DNA of 64,000 nucleotides from assembly GCA_903927345.1 (NCBI GenBank), contig CAIYMO010000057.1, positions 55,846 through 119,845 on the forward strand, read 5' to 3'. Within the stretch, counting starts at the first letter, position 1; each line of letters starts with the position of its first letter. Below are positions 18,150 to 28,031 of this stretch, one piece after another. The DNA comes from an uncultured Armatimonadota bacterium. Lineage in GTDB: Bacteria > Armatimonadota > Fimbriimonadia > Fimbriimonadales > Fimbriimonadaceae. The notes under the pieces are model-generated. The model was not told the DNA's origin. It made no database searches and was given only the letters and a program-made list of their open reading frames with translations. Made by a program: the position numbers and the translations under genes.

Positions 18150-20236
18150 CTAGCGACGTGGATCACGGGTCGAAGGTTGGGATCAGCCTCGACCCGTCTT
18201 AGTATCTCTCGGGTCAACGGAGCAATATCGCCCTCGCCCGAGAACAAGAACTTGATCAAGTAAGCGCCAGGTCCGCGCTCGCCCCAGTTGAAGTAAGCGT
18301 GAGCTCGCTTGCCTGTGAGCTTGCCAATATGAAGCAATAGTGCCGCCAGCGAGTTGGGAACCGCGACACCTGTCGCCCGAAGCACCCGGTAGCCCTCAAC
18401 TTCATAGCCGCGCACTTTGACATTGCCCTCAAAGTTAGAGGCATCACGAACCCCAATCTCGAGGAACAAGATCGGCTCATTTTCGGGAATGTCGTGATCG
18501 CGCCGTGTCTCTGCGATCTTCTGCTCATATTCAGCCTTATCCTTCTCATCGGGCCGGTTCGGAATAATCCTGATCTGTCCGCCCGCCTGTGCAGCTTCCT
18601 GGACAAATTGAATCGCCCTAAGGTCAAGATCGACACCATTAACGCGCAGCTCCAACGTGCGCCAGATTCGCGAGATGAACGAGACAAACACCACAACGCC
18701 AATGAAGAACGCAGCGATCTTAAGACCGTCGCTTCGGAAGTAGATATTCGCGGCAAGAGTGTAGAAGAAGATGAGAGTGATCAACCCAAAGGCGGCGCGC
18801 ATCGCACGGTGCCGACGCTTCAGGGTGATCATAACCGCCAGTGCGGCAGAGGTCATCAGAACCAGAACACCGGTCGCATATGCACCAGCCTGAGCTTCAA
18901 CAAATGTATGCGGTTTGACTTCTTTGCCCGCCTTGACCAACTCCTCGGCTGCGGAAGCACCAACACGCTTCACCAGCTCGTTCCACTCGTGGTTGTGAGC
19001 GTCCACGGTGAACTTGAAGATCATCGTGACCATGATCGCAATTCCCATGAACAGCAACACGAGAGGGCGGTTTGCCCGCGTCCACTCAGGTGCCATTCCG
19101 TACTTAGGAAGGTAGCGAGGAACCAAGTTGAGCAGCCCTGCCATCGCCGAAGCGCCAGCAAACCACAAAATCAAAATCGTGCTAACGTCGTAGAGGGTCC
19201 CAAATCCACTTCCGAAGAACTTCTGGGCAAGGTAGGCAAGTGCACGACCATTAGCCGGTCCTGTAGGCTCGGTTACCAGTTTAGGATCAATGAGAATCGT
19301 GGTAACGAACGATGAAGAGATCAGCAGAACGCTCATGATCAATGCCGCGCTCAGAAGGAGCTTGCGGGTGTTCTTGATGCGGCCGACCGGGTGTTCTTCG
19401 GTGTCTCCCTTCTGTCCCTTGACCAGGGTCATGACGGCGACGCCGGTTTCAAACCCCGAAAGCCCAAGAGCGAGCTTTGGGAAACCAATCAAGATCAGAA
19501 GCCCGATCTGCCAGATGCTCGGTGCTTTGGGTCCCGCAGTAAGGCTGTTCTGCCAGTTTGCAATAAGCTGAGGGTTGGCAAAAAGCTCCTGAATTCCCTT
19601 GCCAATGACAATCGCATTAAGGAGGAGATAGAGAGCGACAAGACCAATTGCAAGCCCGACTGCCTCCTTAAACCCTTTCAGGAAGACGGCTCCGAGCGCA
19701 CAGAGCAGGATCAAAGTAAACGGAATCAGCCAGGCATGAGCGTTCGAAACACTCTTCTCGAAAAAGGCGTTTCCAACAATGTGCTCAGCTGCGTCGGCGG
19801 CTGAAAGCGTCATCGTGATGATAAAGTCAGTCGCTGCAAAGCCGAGCAGGACAAGAACGAGTAGCTTCGCTTGCCAAGCCTTCAGGAGCTTCTGAAGCAT
19901 CGAAATCGACCCTTCACCATGTGGGCTGGCTTTCGCAACGCGCGCATAAACCGGATACGCCCCGAAGATGGTGACCAGCACAAGAATCATCGTCGCGAAC
20001 GGCGAAAGATTCCCTACGGCACTGATGGCAATCGAGGGCTGATATCCAAGAGTCGAGAAGTAATCGACACCGGTCAAACACATGACTTGCCACCAAACGT
20101 GGGTCTTGTGTTTGTGCTCTTTGCTACTCTCGGGCTCGAAAGGTCCCTCTGAATCAGGAACATGACCCTCAAGGAGCCACTTCATAAACGGTGAGCGCTT
20201 TGTATTTGTCAGCTTCGATGGGAGCTTAATTTCCAT
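18146..20236 (-). CDS. Large APC-type membrane transporter with cytosolic C-terminal domain
   Basis: A 696-residue protein. An N-terminal soluble stretch of about 50 residues is followed by about twelve membrane helices starting [23 protein letters not shown]. After the helices comes a soluble C-terminal domain of about 170 residues (from [12 protein letters not shown]). This layout resembles KimA/YdaO-like and related large APC transporters for potassium or amino acids; which substrate is unknown. I use the ATG at 20236 with AAGG seven bases upstream. The longer frame to 20335 would overlap the divergent gatB start. Confidence 0.82.
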   Translation of the reverse strand: MEIKLPSKLTNTKRSPFMKWLLEGHVPDSEGPFEPESSKEHKHKTHVWWQVMCLTGVDYFSTLGYQPSIAISAVGNLSPFATMILVLVTIFGAYPVYARVAKASPHGEGSISMLQKLLKAWQAKLLVLVLLGFAATDFIITMTLSAADAAEHIVGNAFFEKSVSNAHAWLIPFTLILLCALGAVFLKGFKEAVGLAIGLVALYLLLNAIVIGKGIQELFANPQLIANWQNSLTAGPKAPSIWQIGLLILIGFPKLALGLSGFETGVAVMTLVKGQKGDTEEHPVGRIKNTRKLLLSAALIMSVLLISSSFVTTILIDPKLVTEPTGPANGRALAYLAQKFFGSGFGTLYDVSTILILWFAGASAMAGLLNLVPRYLPKYGMAPEWTRANRPLVLLFMGIAIMVTMIFKFTVDAHNHEWNELVKRVGASAAEELVKAGKEVKPHTFVEAQAGAYATGVLVLMTSAALAVMITLKRRHRAMRAAFGLITLIFFYTLAANIYFRSDGLKIAAFFIGVVVFVSFISRIWRTLELRVNGVDLDLRAIQFVQEAAQAGGQIRIIPNRPDEKDKAEYEQKIAETRRDHDIPENEPILFLEIGVRDASNFEGNVKVRGYEVEGYRVLRATGVAVPNSLAALLLHIGKLTGKRAHAYFNWGERGPGAYLIKFLFSGEGDIAPLTREILRRVEADPNLRPVIHVAS

Positions 20237-20333
20237 ATATGGCCTTCGCCAGTGTCTACGTTGACTCAAATAGGATAGCTCATCTACGAGCCACTCAGAT
20301 ACAAAGCTACGCTCGGTAGAATGTAAGGGATTC

Positions 20334-21788
20334 ATGCCGAACTACGTGACCAGCGTCGGAATGGAGGTTCATGCCGAACTCTCCACGAAAAGCAAAATGT
20401 TCTGCCGGTGCCAAGTGGCATTTGGCGGAGAGCCGAATACGCGCACCTGTCCGGTTTGCCTTGCGCTGCCCGGTTCGCTCCCCGTACCCAACCGAGAAGC
20501 GATCGAGATGGTGATCAAAACCGCACTCGCCCTCAACTGCAAAATCGGCGGAACCAAGGAAGAAAGCATCTTCCACCGAAAGAACTACTTCTACCCCGAC
20601 ATCCCCAAGGGCTTCCAAACCACCCAGTACGGTGAAGAAAACCCGTTCGGCTACCACGGTTATCTAGAGATTCCAACCCCAGATGGCGGCACCAAGCGCA
20701 TTGGTATCCGCAGAATCCACCTCGAAGAAGACACCGGAAAGCTCATGCACCTGCCTTCAGGTGGTTCTGGGATTGACTACAACCGCGCCGGCACGCCGCT
20801 GATGGAGATCGTCACCGACTTTCCGCCCGATATCCACAACGGCGAGGAAGCAAAGGAGTACCTCTCCCAGCTTCGCCAAATCCTGATGTATCTCGGCGTC
20901 TGCGACGGAAAAATGGAAGAAGGCTCCCTCCGTTGTGAGCCAAACATCTCCATTGCGCCCGAAGGCAGCAAAGAACTCGGCGTCAAAAGTGAGTTGAAGA
21001 ACCTCAACTCGTTCCGATCTGTTCAGATGGGCATCGCATTCGAAAGCCGCCGCCAAGAGGCTGCTCTCGAAAACGGTGAAACTCTGCTCCAAGAAACTCG
21101 CGGCTGGAACGAACAAAAAGAAAGTTCCTTCGCGATGCGAATCAAGGAAGCGGAAAACGACTACCGCTACTTCCCATGCCCCGACCTCGTCCCGATGTCC
21201 TTCACGCCGGAGTACATTGAGGAGCTCCGCGCCAACCTTCCCGAGCTCCCGCTCGCCAAGTTCCAGCGATACACCCAGGAGTATGGGCTCAGCGCCTACG
21301 ATGCAAACCTCCTTATCTCCGAGCGAGAGTGGGCGTACTGGTTCGAAGAGGCGATCGAAAAAGGTGGCGAACCCAAAGCCATCTGTAACTGGATGAACTC
21401 CGACTTCGCCAAGATGCTGAACGAAGAGGGCATCACATCGCGTCAGAGCAAAATCACCCCTGATCATCTCGTTGAGCTCGTCAAGCTCATCGAAGACGGC
21501 ACCATCAGCGGCAAAATCGCCAAGACAATCTTCGCCAAAGCGTACGAAACTGGCGACATGCCCAAGAAGCTTGTCGAGGCCAGTGGTGCCACCCAGATCA
21601 GCGACACCGGAGCCATCAAAGCACAAGTCCAGGCGGTCCTTGACGCCAACCCAGACGTCGTCGCCAAATACAAAGGTGGCAACATGGGCGTAAAAGGATT
21701 CTTGGTTGGACAAATAATGAAAGCAACACAGGGTCGTGCAAACCCCGGTATCGTCCAACAATTACTAGACGAGCTCCTTAGCTCTTAA
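20334..21788 (+). CDS. gatB: Asp/Glu-tRNA amidotransferase subunit B
   Basis: A 484-residue GatB with the signatures [46 protein letters not shown] and [14 protein letters not shown], plus the C-terminal YqeY-like helical domain. GatB is the kinase/transamidase-docking subunit of GatCAB, which converts mischarged Glu-tRNA(Gln) or Asp-tRNA(Asn) to the cognate form. gatA and gatC are not adjacent here. An AAGGGA lies just before the ATG. Confidence 0.97.
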   Translation: MPNYVTSVGMEVHAELSTKSKMFCRCQVAFGGEPNTRTCPVCLALPGSLPVPNREAIEMVIKTALALNCKIGGTKEESIFHRKNYFYPDIPKGFQTTQYGEENPFGYHGYLEIPTPDGGTKRIGIRRIHLEEDTGKLMHLPSGGSGIDYNRAGTPLMEIVTDFPPDIHNGEEAKEYLSQLRQILMYLGVCDGKMEEGSLRCEPNISIAPEGSKELGVKSELKNLNSFRSVQMGIAFESRRQEAALENGETLLQETRGWNEQKESSFAMRIKEAENDYRYFPCPDLVPMSFTPEYIEELRANLPELPLAKFQRYTQEYGLSAYDANLLISEREWAYWFEEAIEKGGEPKAICNWMNSDFAKMLNEEGITSRQSKITPDHLVELVKLIEDGTISGKIAKTIFAKAYETGDMPKKLVEASGATQISDTGAIKAQVQAVLDANPDVVAKYKGGNMGVKGFLVGQIMKATQGRANPGIVQQLLDELLSS

Positions 21789-21796
21789 ACAGTCCT

Positions 21797-22336
21797 ATGA
21801 AAATCGCCGCTCTTGTCTCCGCGCTTCTGCTCTCCGGAGCGGCGTTTTCCCAGGATCGTATCGACGAGATCTGGACCCACGCGACAAACCGTTTCGTGGA
21901 TCAAATGGATCAGTCCTTCGAGGACGGCGATTTCCCATTTGTCATCTCAATGCTCCGGGTCAGCTACGCCGACGAACCCAACAACTACGAAACGGCAACC
22001 AACCTCGGCTGGATGCTCGAAAACGTCCAAGAGTGGCAACAAGCTGAGGACTTCTACAAGCAGTTCATCAAGGACAATCCCGGGAATCCAGAAGCGGCTT
22101 ATCCCCTCGGATTCTTCTACTACATGCGGAAGCGCTATTCAGAAGCGGAAGGCGTTCTCGAACCAACCCTGACCAAAGCCGTCCACCCAAACACATTCCG
22201 GATCCTTGCCAAGTGCTACGAGCGCGAGCAGCGCTATAAGGACGCCATCCGCGTCTGGGAACTGCAAATCAAAAAGTGGCCCGACGACCTTCCCGCTAAG
22301 GCAAACATCGACCGCGTGAAGAAGAAAATGGGATGA
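21797..22336 (+). CDS. Exported TPR-repeat protein
   Basis: A 179-residue protein with signal peptide (MKIAALVSALLLSGAAFSQ) and about three tetratricopeptide repeats, for example NYETATNLGWMLENVQEWQQAEDFY and NTFRILAKCYEREQRYKDAIRVWE. TPRs mediate protein contacts, so a periplasmic scaffold is plausible. It starts eight bases after gatB and overlaps the DUF167 gene by four bases. Confidence 0.85.
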   Translation: MKIAALVSALLLSGAAFSQDRIDEIWTHATNRFVDQMDQSFEDGDFPFVISMLRVSYADEPNNYETATNLGWMLENVQEWQQAEDFYKQFIKDNPGNPEAAYPLGFFYYMRKRYSEAEGVLEPTLTKAVHPNTFRILAKCYEREQRYKDAIRVWELQIKKWPDDLPAKANIDRVKKKMG

Positions 22337-22551
22337 TCATCTCAGTCCGTCTCCAGCCCAAATCCAGCCAGAATCGGCTTGAGCAGGATGGCGAGACCTA
22401 CAAAGCCTGGGTCTCCGCTCCCCCGGTGGATGGAGCGGCAAACGAGGCCCTCATCAAACTCGTCGCGAAACATTTCAAACTCGCCCCCAGCAAAGTCCAA
22501 CTCATCAGAGGGCACACCTCCCGTGATAAAGTTCTGGAGCTTGATCTCTAG
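22333..22551 (+). CDS. DUF167 (YggU-family) protein
   Basis: A 72-residue protein with the family pattern ISVRLQPKSSQNRL...VSAPPVDGAANEALIKLVAKHF and the SKVQLIRGHTSRDKVLEL end. It is widely conserved and small, with no firmly assigned activity. The ATGA overlap with the TPR gene shows coupling. Confidence 0.93.
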   Translation: MIISVRLQPKSSQNRLEQDGETYKAWVSAPPVDGAANEALIKLVAKHFKLAPSKVQLIRGHTSRDKVLELDL

Positions 22552-22552
22552 C

Positions 22553-22966
22553 TTATAAGTCTAAAGAGCGAATCTGCAGGACTCCAGGAACGACTTGCCG
22601 AGATAATCTTTGGTCGTTGGTGACAAATAGGTCAATGTTAGCGACCGAAGCACAACTTAGGTGGATCGCGTCAGGAGCTTTGATTCCAACTGCACGAAGT
22701 TGAGCAAACACTGCTGCGGAACTTGATCCGAATGTCACCACCTCAATAGCTGGGGACTCAAAGAAGGCTCGGTAACGACGCAAGAGGTCTACATCGGCAT
22801 CTTTGGTTGGCTTTACCAAAACCTCTCCAATTGCCAATGCGCTTGTAAACAACCTATCGCCACGATTCTGACACTCCTCAACAAACTTCCTTGCACTTTC
22901 CGATGCGGGCGACACGCCTTCGATCAGATAAATCAGTACATTGGCATCAAGAAAAACTCTCCTCAA
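22553..22966 (-). CDS. PIN-domain protein, VapC-like toxin
   Basis: A 137-residue PIN nuclease fold with the four acidic residues in place: D in FLDANVLIYL, E in LAIGEVL, D in KAPDAIHL and D in VTNDQRL. VapC toxins are Mg-dependent RNases that cut tRNA or rRNA. I choose the TTG at 22966. GAGGAG lies five bases upstream and the TTG overlaps the partner's stop as TTGA; a GTG two codons earlier has no correctly spaced site. The upstream partner gene is the likely antitoxin, although it is not a known VapB. Confidence 0.88.
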   Translation of the reverse strand: MRRVFLDANVLIYLIEGVSPASESARKFVEECQNRGDRLFTSALAIGEVLVKPTKDADVDLLRRYRAFFESPAIEVVTFGSSSAAVFAQLRAVGIKAPDAIHLSCASVANIDLFVTNDQRLSRQVVPGVLQIRSLDL

Positions 22967-23472
22967 TTCCACTCCTCATTCATTCGGGAGATGTACTCCG
23001 CGGCCGACTCGGCAACAAAAAGATGCTTCGCAGATCCAGCCAGGTCGAGAAGCGTAGGGGTTGCCGAGTTCGGCTGAATCGACGATTCCTGAAGAAAAAG
23101 TTCCTTGGCCCAGACCAACAACTCCTGTTCTTCCTTTGAGCACGTTTCCATATTCGGCCAACTTACTTTCCAGTCTGAGTTCATACGGAGGTCCCGGACC
23201 TGTGCCAAGCGCATTCGATCTCGTGTCGCACGAAATAGGAACCTCTGCTCGGTCGCAACGTTTTTTGGGGCGTTCACCACGCAATGCGCACTTACGTGAG
23301 TTTGAAGCCCTGGCTGACGGGCGCTACCTGGATACATCTCTTCAACTTTGTCGCGAATTTCCTTGGTTGAAAACAATGTGCCGGGCTCTGAGTCCTGGGT
23401 GAGGCGAACAACAGCGCAGAGAATCCTCGCCCCAAGTGTCATCGAGTGGTGAGTGGGGTGATAGGTTTGCAT
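22963..23472 (-). CDS. Putative antitoxin/partner of the PIN protein
   Basis: A 169-residue protein starting at the ATG at 23472. Its N-terminal half resembles a winged-helix domain (FSTKEIRDKVEEMYPGSARQ...LQTHVSAHCV...RFLFRATRDRMRL), comparable to DUF7669-like domains. The C-terminal half is acidic and ends in a helix (AAEYISRMNEEWN). Gene order (DNA-binding protein first, PIN second, TTGA overlap) matches type II toxin-antitoxin pairs, but the protein is about twice the size of usual VapB. A TTG at 23487 overlaps the promoter -10 box and is rejected. The antitoxin role is an inference. Confidence 0.78.
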   Translation of the reverse strand: MQTYHPTHHSMTLGARILCAVVRLTQDSEPGTLFSTKEIRDKVEEMYPGSARQPGLQTHVSAHCVVNAPKNVATEQRFLFRATRDRMRLAQVRDLRMNSDWKVSWPNMETCSKEEQELLVWAKELFLQESSIQPNSATPTLLDLAGSAKHLFVAESAAEYISRMNEEWN

Positions 23473-23478
23473 GCATAT

Positions 23479-23507
23479 ATTATACAATGAAAAACATATA
23501 TAAACAA
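23479..23507 (-). promoter_or_regulatory. Promoter of the PIN-partner operon, probably leaderless
   Basis: On the minus strand TTGTTT (23507-23502) and a perfect TATAAT (23484-23479) are separated by 17 bases. Transcription should start near 23472, the A of the proposed ATG. The region is very AT-rich, and ATGCAT at the start codon is palindromic. Confidence 0.7.
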
Positions 23508-23622
23508 TAAAATTGAAGAAAATACAAGCATCAGTGTTTTGGTGCAGCGTGCATTATTCTGAGTTTTCTCACCTCCGAACTAACTGATTCCGTAAAAATA
23601 CCGAGAAAATAGAAGAAGACCG

Positions 23623-24519
23623 ATGAGCGACGCAAACCGAACCCAGATGCTGACCAGCGACCCAAACCGAACGGTGATGGGTAGTGCGCCGACGCTCGAC
23701 CCAAACAAGACCATCATGGGCTCGGCACCTACCATCAACGCGACGGTCACTATTAAGCCCATCCAGTGTCCGGTCTGCAAAACCTTTAACCCCGGCGGCG
23801 TCATGTTCTGTGTCGATTGCGGACTCATCTTCGACCGCGCTCTGGATGGCGACGCCTTCGGCGCCCCCGTCGTCCAAGTCCCAATGCTCGTCGACCTCAA
23901 CGGCCGAGAGCACCCACTCCGACCAGGCACAACCGCAATTGGTCGCGAAGCCGATATCTCGCTGATGGACAGCAAGATCAGCCGCCGCCACGCACAAATT
24001 ACTAACACCGACGGCGTTCTCGTCTTCGAAGATCTCGGCTCTACCAATGGCTCAAAGGTTAATGGCAATAAGGTTTCGGCAGGCGAAAAGGTATCACTCA
24101 ACGGCGGAGACAAGATCAGCCTCGGCGGATTCGAAGTCGCAATCCAGCTTCCTGGCGGCCCCGGTGCCGGGGTCACCCAAGCGTTCGGCGGAAACAAGAC
24201 GGCAGCTATCAGCGTCGCTCCCAAAAAGGAAGTCGGCGCCGGAACGCTCAAATGGAACGACCAGCTCTTCACTCTGAAGGCGGGCGTTAACACCCTCGGC
24301 CGAAAGAGCGACAAAGACATCTGCATCCCCGACCCCTACGTATCAGGCTCCCACGCTACCGTCGAAATCGCCGAAGACGGCGTCTACGTCACCGACATCG
24401 GTAGCACCAATGGCACGATGATCAACGACAGCAAGCTCAACCCCAACATGAGAACCCTCATGCGAGAGGCAGATGTCATCCGCATCGGCGCGATTGAGTT
24501 AACCGTCAGCCTCGCCTAG
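23623..24519 (+). CDS. Double FHA-domain protein with zinc ribbon
   Basis: A 298-residue protein. The N-terminus contains repeated DPN(R/K)T(V/I)MGSAPT units, Thr-rich candidates for phosphorylation. A zinc ribbon follows (CPVCKTFNPGG...CVDC, about 47-66). Then come two FHA domains with canonical motifs: GREADISLMDSKISRRHAQI...LGSTNGSKVNG and GRKSDKDICIPDPYVSGSHATV...IGSTNGTMIND. FHA domains bind phosphothreonine. The layout recalls GarA/FhaA-type proteins whose phosphorylated tail is bound intramolecularly. The PP2C phosphatase lies 21 bases downstream; no Ser/Thr kinase is in the window. Confidence 0.93.
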   Translation: MSDANRTQMLTSDPNRTVMGSAPTLDPNKTIMGSAPTINATVTIKPIQCPVCKTFNPGGVMFCVDCGLIFDRALDGDAFGAPVVQVPMLVDLNGREHPLRPGTTAIGREADISLMDSKISRRHAQITNTDGVLVFEDLGSTNGSKVNGNKVSAGEKVSLNGGDKISLGGFEVAIQLPGGPGAGVTQAFGGNKTAAISVAPKKEVGAGTLKWNDQLFTLKAGVNTLGRKSDKDICIPDPYVSGSHATVEIAEDGVYVTDIGSTNGTMINDSKLNPNMRTLMREADVIRIGAIELTVSLA

Positions 24520-24540
24520 GTACTCTGAATTAACCCGACC

Positions 24541-25365
24541 ATGGACGAGATCACCGCCGAATACGCCGTTGCCGACCTGCTCCCACCGGCAGAGCTCAAG
24601 GTGCTCGCCCATGTGAGCGTCGGTGCAAAAACGGACCTCGGCCGGGTTAGGGAAAACAACGAGGACAAGTTCGAGTTCTACATCCCCGACGATGAATTAA
24701 TCCTCGCTAGTCGAGGCCAAGTCTTTGTTGTCTGCGACGGAATGGGTGGCCATGCAGCCGGTCAAATAGCGAGCGAACTGGCGTGCAAGACGTTTATCGA
24801 TGTCTATCTCAGCCATCCTGGCTCAGACCCCAAAGAGGCGCTCAGTACGGCAATCCACGCCGCCAATCGATGGGTATTCCTCACCGCCCGATCAAACGTC
24901 GCCCGAAAGGACATGGGCACAACTCTCTCTGCGCTTGTCCTGCTCCAGGATAAAGCATATTGCGTCCAAGTCGGCGACTCCCGAATCTATCGTCTGCGTG
25001 CCGGTGAGCTCACCCAAATCACCCAAGACCACACCTTCGTCAACGAGCTGGTTCGTGCGGGCACAATCACCCCGGAAGAAGCGATCAACCACCCCCGCAA
25101 GAACGTGATCACCCGAGCCGTCGGGGTCGAAGAGATCGTCGCGCCTGACTTCTTCGAATTCGACATCGTCGAAGGCGACACCTACTTCCTCTGCTCCGAT
25201 GGCGTCATGAACCACGTTGACGACGACAACATTTTGCAAATCCTCAGCGCAAACGGTCCCGCCGCTGCCGCCTGGAAAATCGTCGGTCAGGCCCTCCTGG
25301 GAGGCGGTAGTGACAATACCACCGCCGTAGTTCTCAAAGTGAATCGGCTCGAAATCCGCGATTAA
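24541..25365 (+). CDS. PP2C-family Ser/Thr protein phosphatase
   Basis: A 274-residue PPM phosphatase with the metal-binding motifs complete: GRVRENNEDKFEF, VVCDGMGGHAAG, GTTLSALVL, VGDSRIYRLR, CSDGVMNHV and GGSDNTTAVVL. It removes phosphate from Ser/Thr in a Mn/Mg-dependent way. Co-transcription with the FHA protein suggests that protein is a substrate or read-out. The gene overlaps the convergent glycosidase-like gene by four bases. Confidence 0.96.
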   Translation: MDEITAEYAVADLLPPAELKVLAHVSVGAKTDLGRVRENNEDKFEFYIPDDELILASRGQVFVVCDGMGGHAAGQIASELACKTFIDVYLSHPGSDPKEALSTAIHAANRWVFLTARSNVARKDMGTTLSALVLLQDKAYCVQVGDSRIYRLRAGELTQITQDHTFVNELVRAGTITPEEAINHPRKNVITRAVGVEEIVAPDFFEFDIVEGDTYFLCSDGVMNHVDDDNILQILSANGPAAAAWKIVGQALLGGGSDNTTAVVLKVNRLEIRD

Positions 25366-27347
25366 CGAAGCTCAATCTCGTGCTGCTCTCCGGCAGGCTT
25401 GGTCGCTTGATAGCAGACCTTTCCACCGATCAGGATCTTCACTTCAACGCCACTCCCCTTTCGGGCTACGAGGCAGTCCCAAGTCCGCGCAAACGCTCGG
25501 ATATTGCGAAGTTCAAACCCCTTCCAGCTGCTCGGAAGTTGCGGAGTTATGCTCAGGCGGCTGAGTCCCGTTGGCCGAATGCCCACCAGCCCTTCCGTGA
25601 CGATTCGGCAGTACAGACCCGACTCTGCCGAGAGGTGGCTCTGATTCTGCTCTGGATAAGCCTCTTGGCAGTAAGGAACGTGGTCGCCAAACAATCGCCG
25701 CTCCGAATACTTCTTCATGTAGTCAAGAGCAAGATCGGGATGTCCAGAACGGAACACGCCGCGAAGCGCATACAACGTCGATCGATCCCAATACGTCGTC
25801 GATCCGGCCGCAGTTAGCAATCCATCCTTCGTCCATAGTTGCGGCGAAAAGAGTGCCTTGATTGTCCCTTCCGCACGGTCGTGTAAATCCATGACCAACG
25901 GAATACAGATCCAAGATCGAAGCGAGGTCAACCCCTCGTGATACCGATAAGTGTCAAATCCCTCAACCCGAGCGCCAAAAACCTTATCAATCGCAGACCG
26001 CAACGCAGTTGCTCGTCGCCGATACGTATCGACCACCGAGTCGGGTTTCTGAAGCTCTTCCGCCAAGTAGGCCGCCGAGATCAGGGCGTCGTAAGTCAGC
26101 GACGACGTGGCGAGATTGGTCTTGCCGGAAGAGAATCGCCCTTCCAGTTCATCGCTGTCCGAGGCAATCACTCCATCGCTCGTCTTCTTCCGCTCGCAAT
26201 ACTCCAGGCACCACTCAATCAACGGCCAAGCCTCCCGAGCGTATTCAAGGTTTCCGGTCGACAGCGCCCACCGGCTTGCACCGTAAGCCGTCATCGCTGC
26301 GTCGCCCCGATCCCCGGCGCCTTGCCATGTGCTGCGCCCCTCTGCAATGATCGAACTCGGAAGGCGACGGTACTCAGGGTTGATATAGCTTGCATACCAC
26401 TGATAAGCGTTTCGCGCCGACTCGTTCCCGCCCGCATCGCCAAGGAACGGGAAGAACGGGCTGACATACTCGTTCTGATCGTTACACCACAGGGCCGCCA
26501 AGTAGCGATTAAATCCGCCTGGCGCATGCATCAACCCACCTCTGGTCGCAAGTACGTTCTCCGCTGCCCGCAACTTCGAAAACTCAAACAGCTGGTTGAT
26601 TGCACGGTCGGGAGTCTTCAGCGTTAAGCTGTTCGAGAGCTCGGCTTGGAATGCCCGCCGAGCCTGAAACTCTGGCTCGACGCTTGGATAAACCGCTGGC
26701 TGGCTATCCGTATTCGCCGAAAAGACAATGCCAATCTGCGCCGTTGCCCCCGGAGCAAGGAACACCACTCCGCCCGGAATGCACTGACTACTCACGGTTG
26801 CGCTTCCCGATAAAAGCTTCTCAGCAGCAATCTGTTTTACAACTCGGGCGGTCGCAGTCTCGATCCGAATCGGTTTACGGCCCGTGTTCTTGATTTGCCA
26901 CCGCTCCACGATGCACGGCAGGCTCGTGCTCGGGAAGATCGTCTTCTCAATCTCATAGCGAGACCCTTTCTCAACCCAACTCAACGAGCCGTTGATGGCG
27001 AACTGTGTTGCCCGACCATTCACGGACTCCCCATCGATCAAGATCTTCGGATCGTTCGCAGAATCGAACTGATAGCTCAGTGCCGCATGAGTGTCATCCT
27101 TCTTCTCGCGGATCATCGGCCAACGAACCAGCCGACCCAACGAAACGCGCCCATCCGCGTCCACACTCCAGCGAATAATCGCGTTCACCGAGCGTCCCGC
27201 CATTTCAATATGGTCCGAATGCGCCGCCCCTCGGGTCAGCGTCTTCAGTTGGCTCCTGATTCCGCCGCCCGCGGCGAGCTGCCAGCGGTTAGCCACCAAG
27301 CTATCCCTCTGAGTCAAAGTAACCGCCGCAATTAGTGAACCGAACAT
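25362..27347 (-). CDS. Six-hairpin glycosidase-like protein
   Basis: A 661-residue protein. The N-terminal half is beta-sandwich-like and the C-terminal half has the alpha/alpha-barrel pattern of six-hairpin glycosidases, with aromatic and acidic clusters (CNDQNEYVSPFFPF, YWDRSTLYALRG, YCQEAYPEQNQSHLSAE). The catalytic residues cannot be assigned. I start at the ATG at 27347, which gives a short hydrophobic leader (MFGSLIAAVTL); the frame extends further upstream, but that part overlaps the hsp20 gene and has unnatural composition. Probably exported and active on an oligosaccharide. Alone, divergent from hsp20. Confidence 0.78.
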   Translation of the reverse strand: MFGSLIAAVTLTQRDSLVANRWQLAAGGGIRSQLKTLTRGAAHSDHIEMAGRSVNAIIRWSVDADGRVSLGRLVRWPMIREKKDDTHAALSYQFDSANDPKILIDGESVNGRATQFAINGSLSWVEKGSRYEIEKTIFPSTSLPCIVERWQIKNTGRKPIRIETATARVVKQIAAEKLLSGSATVSSQCIPGGVVFLAPGATAQIGIVFSANTDSQPAVYPSVEPEFQARRAFQAELSNSLTLKTPDRAINQLFEFSKLRAAENVLATRGGLMHAPGGFNRYLAALWCNDQNEYVSPFFPFLGDAGGNESARNAYQWYASYINPEYRRLPSSIIAEGRSTWQGAGDRGDAAMTAYGASRWALSTGNLEYAREAWPLIEWCLEYCERKKTSDGVIASDSDELEGRFSSGKTNLATSSLTYDALISAAYLAEELQKPDSVVDTYRRRATALRSAIDKVFGARVEGFDTYRYHEGLTSLRSWICIPLVMDLHDRAEGTIKALFSPQLWTKDGLLTAAGSTTYWDRSTLYALRGVFRSGHPDLALDYMKKYSERRLFGDHVPYCQEAYPEQNQSHLSAESGLYCRIVTEGLVGIRPTGLSRLSITPQLPSSWKGFELRNIRAFARTWDCLVARKGSGVEVKILIGGKVCYQATKPAGEQHEIELR

Positions 27348-27485
27348 CCATTCTTTATCATATTCAATTGACCACGAGTCCAATGAGGAATCCAGAAATA
27401 TCTCACATGACACTGCAACACTCATATAATCTGTTGGCGTATGTATCACATGAAGGCGCCAAAAGAGACGCCAGCTGGAGAAACA

Positions 27486-27920
27486 ATGAACAACATCATC
27501 GCTTTTAACCCACTCGAGGACATCCGCCGATTTGAGGAGTCGTTCAACCGACTCTTCAGCAGCCCCGCCCCTGCTCCCACCTCGAACAACATCCCCATTG
27601 ATGTCACCGAGCAAGAGGGCAAGATCTCCATTCGAGCCGCCGTTCCGGGCATTTCGCCCGATGAACTCGAAGTCACCATCGAAAAGAACGTGCTCACCAT
27701 CAAAGGGGAACACCGCCACGAAGAGCTTTCCGAAGACGGCAAAGTCTTCCGCCGAGAAAACACCTACGGCGTCTTCCAACGCTCAGTGCGCTTGGCCGAG
27801 AACCTGAACACCGACGGCATCGAAGCCAGCTTCCGCCACGGAATGGTCACTGTGACGATTCCGAGGAAGGAAGAGGAGAAGCCGAAGACTCTTCGGATTC
27901 CGGTGACGACAGAAATGTAA
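27486..27920 (+). CDS. Hsp20/alpha-crystallin small heat-shock protein
   Basis: A 144-residue chaperone with an alpha-crystallin domain: IPIDVTEQEGKISIRAAVPGI...LEVTIEKNVLTIKGE...FRRENTYGVFQRSVRL...GMVTVTIPR. A C-terminal IPV-type IxI/V motif for oligomer contacts follows (LRIPV). The start at 27486 has GGAG with five-base spacing; the earlier in-frame ATGs are within the leader. A TATAAT at 27425 could be its promoter. No CIRCE element is seen. It is monocistronic and closes with a hairpin. Confidence 0.95.
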   Translation: MNNIIAFNPLEDIRRFEESFNRLFSSPAPAPTSNNIPIDVTEQEGKISIRAAVPGISPDELEVTIEKNVLTIKGEHRHEELSEDGKVFRRENTYGVFQRSVRLAENLNTDGIEASFRHGMVTVTIPRKEEEKPKTLRIPVTTEM

Positions 27921-27953
27921 AACCGGTCCGAATGGCCAGAAGCTAGATTAACA

Positions 27954-27975
27954 GGAGAGGGGAGCGCCCCTCTCC
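27954..27975 (+). terminator. Terminator hairpin after hsp20
   Basis: A perfect 9-bp stem (GGAGAGGGG with CCCCTCTCC) and a four-base loop, 33 bases after the stop; the downstream T-run is poor (TTCAT). Confidence 0.8.
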
Positions 27976-28031
27976 TTCATGATTTACCAAGTTCAAGTGA
28001 TCTCGACTGCCTTCTCGCTCGTACTACTGGC

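Noticed and set aside
20757..21761. A 334-codon minus frame inside gatB
   Set aside because: Shadow of gatB; no start context or family features.
23473..23487. TTG start for the PIN partner at 23487
   Set aside because: It overlaps the TATAAT box, so it would not be transcribed from that promoter.
27348..27779. N-terminal extension of the glycosidase-like gene
   Set aside because: It runs antisense through hsp20 and its promoter, with Gly/Asp/Val-rich nonsense; the ATG at 27347 gives a leader and a natural N-terminus.
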